From: Tetradesmus obliquus
Taxonomy: Eukaryota; Chlorophyta; Chlorophyceae; Sphaeropleales; Scenedesmaceae
Direction: 5' to 3'
Assembly: GCA_030272155.1 (NCBI GenBank)
Contig: CP126198.1
Location: 4,960,001 to 5,024,000, forward strand
DNA length: 64,000 nt
The position numbers and the translations under genes are program-made. The notes beneath the pieces were generated by a model that was not told the origin of the DNA, searched no databases, and worked only from the letters and a program-made list of their open reading frames with translations. This document shows positions 58,952-64,000 of this stretch, in pieces (positions within the stretch are counted from its first letter, which is position 1; every line of letters starts with the position of its first letter).

Positions 58952-61640
58952 AGGTGCAGGAGAACCTGGAGATCGCTGCGCGCCTGCGGATGCCTATTGG
59001 GCGTGATGCTGCAGGGCGGCGGCTGGCTCGCTGGCGTGATGTGCAGGAAACTGTGGAAGTGGTCATGTCACTCATGGACCTGGTCACAGTGGGGCAGCAG
59101 GTGCGGCTTTGGATGCACATGCACAGCCTGCACATGCACAGCCTGAAGGCCTTCACCACCACCCCGCATGCAGATGCCTGTCCCTGCTTTGCGCGTGCAG
59201 GTGGTGGGCTCATCCGCATCCCTTAAGCTGTTTGAATGGCAGCGCAAGCGCACCGCTATAGGCGTGGAGCTGGTGGCCAAGCCCTGCCTGCTGCTGCCTG
59301 CCCTCATCTTTGCGCATGCTTGTGCTTGGCTTGTCAGCTGCTCATACGCTGTCCGGCTGCCAGAGCAAGCACGCCCACTGCAGCACCAAATTAAACACAA
59401 TCCGCATGAATTCCTCATATGGATGTAACTGCCTTGCTTTGCAGGTGGTGGGGTCATCAGCGTCCCGCAAGCTGTCCGGCGGCCAGCGCAAGCGCGCCGC
59501 GATTGGGGTTGAGCTGGTGGCCAAGCCCTGCCTGCTGCTGCTGGACGAGCCCACGTCTGGATTAGATGCTGCCGTGGCAGCCAAGGTGGTGGAGGCGCTG
59601 CAGCACAGCAGCGCGAGGGGCATGAACGTGCTTGCCGTGATGCACCAGCCGAGGTAAGTGGCAAGATCTGGCAGATACAGCAACAGTGCTTTGGGATGCA
59701 GGTTTTGGTTCTGGGGTTGAGTGATTGGCCTAGAGCTGGTGGCCAAGCCCTGCCTCCTGCTGCTGCTGCTGGACGAGCACACATCCGGGCTGAATGCTGC
59801 TGTGTCGAGTAAAGTGGTCGAGGCGCTGCAGCACAGCAGCGCGAGGGGCATGAACGTGCTTGCCGTGATGCACCAGCCGAGGTGGGCGGGGTTTAGGCAG
59901 CCAGGGTGGCAGGGTTTTGTGTGTGGGTTGGTTGGGGTTTAGGGCGTGTGGTGCAGGTTGCGGCGGCTGGGGTGGTGGAGGCGCTGCAGCACAGCTGTGT
60001 GAGGGGCATGAACGTGCTGGCCGTGATGCATCAGCCAAGATAAGTTGCAAGATCTGGCAGCCCGGCAGGCTTGCTGACAGACGGCAACACTGCTTTGGGA
60101 CGTAGGGTTGTGTGTTTTGTGTTTTGGTGTTGAGTGATTGGTGTTGAGCTGGTGGCCAAGCCCTGCCTGCTGCTGCTGCTGGACGAGCCCACATCAGGCC
60201 TGGATGCTGCTGTTGCAAGCAAGGTGGTGGAGGCGCTGCAGCACTCCAGTGCAAGGGGCATGAATGTGCTTGCCGTGATGCACCAACCCAGGTGCACGGG
60301 GTTTTCGCAGCCGTGGTGGCAGGGCTTTACATTACATTACATTACATTACATTACATGCTCCACTCAACGAGGAGTGGGCACCCCAGTCAGGAGCTGAAA
60401 ATTTGGGGTGGCTGAAAATCTGGGGTTCCAGGACTGGCAGCTGGGGTGGTGGAGGCATTGCAGCACAGCAGCGCAAGAGGCATGAATGTGCTTGCCGTGA
60501 TGCACCAACCCAGGTGACGGGGGTTAGGCAGCCGGGGTGGCAGGGTTTAGGGTGATTTGCGGTTCAAGGTGTCGGATGCAGGGTTTGGTGGGTGATGTGG
60601 TGGCGGCGCTGCTCTTAAAATTGTCACAAATACATATATACCAACACTGCTTGCTTTTCTGCAATCGCAGAGTATCCACATCCCGCATGTCCAACAGCTG
60701 CATGCAGCCAATGAATTCGCAACATTCAATTGCTCAACCTGTGTACTATAACGCTGTGTGCTGCGACTGCCTGAAGGGTGTCCATCTTCCGCTTGTCCAA
60801 CAGCTGCCTGCTGCCAGTGAACGGATTTGACCTGTCAAAGCCTTTGAATGCTCAGTTATAACACAGTGCTTACTGTTTCTTCTGTCTGCAGGGTGTCCAT
60901 CTTCCGCATGTTCAACAGCTGCCTGCTGCTGAGCAACAGCGGCCGTGTTGTTTATGACGGCCCGCAGCAGCTGGTGCTGGCATACATGGAGTCCCTGAGC
61001 TTTGCCTGCCCTGAGGGAGAGAATGTGGCCGACTTCCTCCTTGATGTGACGGCAGGTGAGACTGATTGTGGTGCTATGTTATAACAGACAAGGTAACTTG
61101 GCGTGACAGCAGCTGGTGCTGGCATACATAGAGTCTTCGGATTTCGCTTGCCCTGGGGGGGGGAGAATGTGGCTGACTTCCTGTTGGACGTGACGGCAGG
61201 TGAGAGACGTTTAGAGTGATGTCACGGCATGTGAGAGAGTGGAACGAGGGCAGCTGGTGCTGGCCTACATGGAGTCCCTGAGCTTTGCCTGCCCTGAGGG
61301 AGAGAATGTGGCCGACTTTCTTCTTGATATGAAGGCAGGTGAGACTGATTGTGGTATTTGAGGAAGGCGGCAAGGGAGAGAAAGTGTGGTGTATGCGCTG
61401 CGGCTGGCGTTGTTAACTGCAACCAGATTTTGATTACTGCTGCCATAATCCATGACAGCAACAAGTGTATCAGAGCACTGCCTGTGGATAGTAACCTCTA
61501 ACGTCAAAAGACATGCTCTGCATTGTGTTTGCAGGCACTGTCAGCTGCCGCGGCAACCCAGACTTTGTTCCCTCACTGCTGCCAGAGTGGTGGCAGAGCA
61601 CAGGCAGGGCCTGGGTGCAGCAGCAGCAGCAGCAGACACT

Positions 61641-61689
<49 letters not shown>

Positions 61690-63438
61690 CAAATGGAAGA
61701 GCATCATCCACAGCACCTTCAGCAACAGCCACCGCCATTGCTACTGGCACCGCAGCAGCAGCAGCAGCTGCCGCTGGCGACACAACTACAGCGTGTGCTG
61801 CTGCAGCAGCATCGCGGGAGCAATAACCTGGCAGCGCTGCAGCAGTCTGTTGGGTCAGCATCACTTTTGCCTGCTGCTGCTGGATCAGCGCCTGTGGTCC
61901 TGCCTGAATGGTGCGTGTCAAACAGTGCACAGCCCTGCTGGCTGTTAAAGTAATATGCTTCAAGCGTGAAAACTTTCATGCGGCACTTTGCAGGGCACGC
62001 ATGGGCCCGACAACACACTATATTCAGCTGAGCAGTCGAGTTTGGTTGCTCGGCAATGCACAAACTTGCAGCTTGCAAAACAGCACGTACACTGACGCTC
62101 TCCACTTCACTGCCCTTGCTGCTGTTAATCAAATTATGGTCAGACATTTGGTCAAACCTTTGGTCAAACATGTGTGTTGACTGCCACATGTGACATGTGC
62201 TGTTTCCTGCAGGACCTGGAAGCCTCGCCTGCTGGAAGGCTTGCAGCAGCGTTTTAGCAGCATGGCAAAAACCTGCGACGAGACAAGCGGCGGCAGCATT
62301 GACGGTTGCGCCAATGAGCACAACAGCAGCAGCAACAGCGAGCCAGTCAAGCAGCCTGTGCTGAGCTACAAGGCGTTCCGGAAGTTCTGGGAGACACGCA
62401 TGCTGCGCAAGCAGGAGGATGCACAGGTGGGCGGGGCGGATTTTATTTTTGCATCTGCCAGTTTTGTGTCAACATGTGAGCATTGAACGCATGCTTGTTA
62501 CAAAAAGGGGCCAACACCCACGTTTGTTGGCGATGGAACAAGTTGTTCCGGGTGGATAGTAAGTATGCATCCCAGCGTTTCTTCTGTGAGCGTACTTTCA
62601 AGCGAGTGGTGTGCTGCTGACTGCCCGCCTGCCCGCCTGCCTGCCCATTGCTGTTGAACTGCCGCAGAAGTATGCGGATGCAGTCACAAATCTCTGTGAG
62701 GCCTTCAAAATGCGCTGCCCCCAGGACACCATCACCCTGCATGACTTTTCAGAATTCGCAAAGCAGCACATGCTGGCAAGCGGCATAGTGCCAGCTGCCT
62801 CAGCAGCAGCAGCAGCAGCAGCAGCAGGGGTGCTGTCACGGGGTGGATCAGCTACAGCAGCACTGTTGGGGTCAGCAGCGCTGACATCAGCAGCCAACTC
62901 AACAGGCAGGACAGGTCAGCCAGTCGCCAGAGCGCCAGCAACAAGCTGGGCAGCATCTGGGGGTCCTGCAGCAGCAGTAGCAGCACTGTCAGGGCCAGCA
63001 GTGCTGACATCAGCCGCCAATTCAACAGGCAGTACAGTACAGCCATTTGCCAGAGCACTGACAGCAGCAGCTTGGACAGCTTCTTCTAGATCTAGCCGGC
63101 CTGCAGCAGCAGCAGCAGCAGAGGCAGCTGGGTTGATCCAAGCAGATGCAGCTCACGCAATGGAGGAGCAAAGCCACCAGACTTCCCTGGAAATGGGGCA
63201 GGAGCAGCTGCTGCAGGCGTTGCAGGCGTTGCATCAGCAGCAGCAGCAGCGGCAGCAGCAGCAGCAGCGGCAGCAGCAGCAGCAGTCGAATGCAGATCAG
63301 CAAGCTTCAGCTCACAGCAGTTCCCTCCTGATCTCTCCCTTTGCCACGCCCTCACCGGGTTATGACGATTATGATGGCACTGGCTGGAAGCCTGCTGACA
63401 TCCCGCACAACTACAGCCAAGCAGCATCACCTGCAACC

Positions 63439-63497
<59 letters not shown>

Positions 63498-64000
63498 GCC
63501 AGAGGCAGTACAGCCCTCGCTGCAGGAGGCAGCTGCCATCCCTGCAGCAGCATCCCCAATGCAGGCAGCAGGCTTGGCAGTGCTGTCAGATCCTTCTGCT
63601 CCTCGCACTGCCTCAGGCGGCAGCTACGCCCTTTCAGGGCAACCACAGATGCTGCTGCTGCCGCTGCATCTGCAGCGGACAGAGGCATCTGACCCTGCTG
63701 CGTGTACTGCCTCAGGTGGCAGCGCTGTACTGCCAGGCAGCACGCCATGGGCACGTGACAGGACATCTGACCCTGCTACGCGCACTGCCTCAGGTGGCAG
63801 TGGTGTACTGACAGGGCCGCCGCTGCCGTCACATATGATGATGGCAGGGCAGCAAGCTGACCCTGCTGTGCGTACTGCCTCAGGTGGCAGCGCTGTACTG
63901 CCAGGCAGCAGCCTCGTATCAGGGCCGCCGCTACCGTTACAATTGTTGATGACAGGGCCGCAGGCGCGGCTGCAGCACTTGGCGCTGTGCCGGCGCGCCG
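54403..64000 (+). CDS. ABCG-type transporter with Cys-rich N-terminal domain, partial
   Basis: A membrane transporter of the ABCG half-size family, most like the plant ABCG24/28 group that has a Cys-rich N-terminal extracellular region. Supported exons: 54403-54853 (signal peptide [14 protein letters not shown]), 55101 to about 55370 (YCPGGS, CPEGALC), about 55752-55970 (AAGYFCESPGRRQLCPENHY), a long exon ending 58065 with a membrane segment (LLLMLLLLALVLALLEWV), 58303-58571 (Walker A GPSGCGKTT, Q-loop FVPQFDLLHESLT), 58954-59100, 59445-59653 (signature LSGGQRKR, Walker B LLLLDEPTSGLD, H-loop VMHQPR), 60892-61055, 61535-61910, 62213-62426 and 62668 onward, open at the right edge. Phases agree from 58065 to the edge. 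The membrane domain lies beyond the window. Linkers contain poly-Gln and Ala runs. The gene holds many decayed exon copies. Confidence 0.88.
55533..56205 (+). repeat. Duplicated Cys-rich exon parts of the ABCG gene
   Basis: The block encoding NLLSWNTFRLVRPDPLLLLQ occurs at about 55590-55690 and 55758-55860. The block encoding SPGRRQLCPENHYCPSE occurs at about 55918-55972 and 56146-56200. Copies differ by scattered changes; the last is followed by a different 3' context. Which copies enter the mRNA is not clear. Confidence 0.75.
58010..58165 (+). repeat. Duplicated exon end before the nucleotide-binding domain
   Basis: The 3' end of the long ABCG exon (DEVLAEAREAGVKFIVPG and GTGAGCC donor) is repeated 80 bp downstream with nearly identical sequence, giving two donors (58066 and about 58149). 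Confidence 0.8.
58549..58992 (+). repeat. Echoes of the Q-loop exon end and next exon start
   Basis: The exon end encoding DLLHESLT (58549-58571) recurs in decayed form at about 58676 (127 bp later) and 58765. The start of the following exon (VQENLEIAARLRM, 58954) has a decayed copy with acceptor 123 bp earlier, at 58831 (encoding VQANLEITAHLRI). Confidence 0.75.
59202..60515 (+). repeat. Six copies of the ABC signature/Walker B/H-loop exon
   Basis: Full or partial copies begin at about 59202, 59445 (functional), 59732, 59973, 60140 and 60444. The first has lost the signature (KLFEWQRKR for KLSGGQRKR). The third has DEHTSGLN for DEPTSGLD. The fourth has lost its donor (GATAAG for GGTAAG). 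The fifth keeps an intact Walker B and H-loop with a donor but no signature. The sixth keeps only the H-loop end (VVEALQHSSARGMNVLAVMH). Confidence 0.85.
60327..60355. repeat. TTACA pentanucleotide microsatellite
   Basis: About five to six perfect TTACA units lie between echo copies in an ABCG intron. Confidence 0.9.
60671..61345 (+). repeat. Echoes of the exon after the H-loop
   Basis: The exon start encoding RVSIFRMFNSC (60892) has decayed copies at 60671 and 60777. The exon end encoding QLVLAYMESLSFACPEGENVADFLLD with GTGAGAC donor (60968-61060) recurs at 61110 and 61251, spaced 142 and 141 bp. The middle copy has a run of nine to ten G that shifts its frame. Confidence 0.85.
62850..63075 (+). 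repeat. In-frame repeat in the ABCG linker, period ~126 bp
   Basis: Two coding copies encode G-A-LTSAANSTG followed by QPVARA or QPFARA. They are spaced about 126 bp (42 codons), and both are in the open frame. Confidence 0.7.
63585..63925 (+). repeat. In-frame repeats encoding DPA-RTASGGSAVLPGS
   Basis: Four imperfect copies of a Ser/Gly/Thr-rich motif, spaced about 79-105 bp, lie in the open frame near the right edge. They are probably a disordered linker between the nucleotide-binding and membrane domains. Confidence 0.72.

Overview
This window looks like nuclear DNA of a green alga (core Chlorophyta; a chlamydomonadalean or sphaeroplealean is my guess). The reasons are many short GT-AG introns, moderately GC-rich DNA, heavy CAG/CTG repeats encoding Gln, Ala, Ser and Leu runs, a plant-type ABCG half-transporter with a Cys-rich N-terminal region, LRR proteins of the Cys-containing type, and a Penelope-like retroelement carrying hammerhead ribozymes. 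It is not bacterial: almost every gene is split, and exon phases had to be joined by hand.

Layout: an open Gln/Ala-rich gene fragment on the minus strand at the left edge (1-468); an F-box-like/LRR gene (1124-4696, +); a gene-poor stretch; a kinesin (7245-14640, -); a small single-pass membrane protein (15823-16107, +); a Cys-rich ORF of uncertain status (16862-17123, +); translation initiation factor eIF5 (17857-22118, -); a second gene-poor stretch; a predicted 3,322-residue Gln-rich coiled-coil protein (24471-35940, +); a second, larger LRR gene (36976-43423, +); a membrane-anchored M43 (pappalysin-like) zinc metalloprotease (44844-53318, +), whose active-site intron is filled by a Penelope-like element and its rearranged repeats (48522-52064); and an ABCG transporter (54403 to beyond the right edge, +).

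Predicted exons of five genes were checked for phase. LRR1 gives 1,806 nt (601 aa), eIF5 1,554 nt (517 aa), the coiled-coil gene 3,322 aa, LRR2 3,852 nt (1,283 aa) and M43 2,265 nt (754 aa). In each case the joined exons sum to a whole number of codons.

Two things stand out. First, most of the split genes carry diverged tandem copies ('echoes') of an exon edge with its splice site, or of the last coding bases with the stop codon. In five unrelated genes the spacing is repeatedly about 121-127 bp. The echoes create extra candidate splice sites, and some copies have lost a catalytic or structural residue. Second, the retroelement repeats contain compact type I hammerhead ribozymes: three copies with an intact core, one with the catalytic G12 changed to A, and one truncated. 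The element's reverse-transcriptase ORF ends with the same stop in two copies and shows no GIY-YIG nuclease. The genes do not form one pathway; they are neighbouring housekeeping, cytoskeletal, transport and protease genes. All positions and periods were counted by eye.
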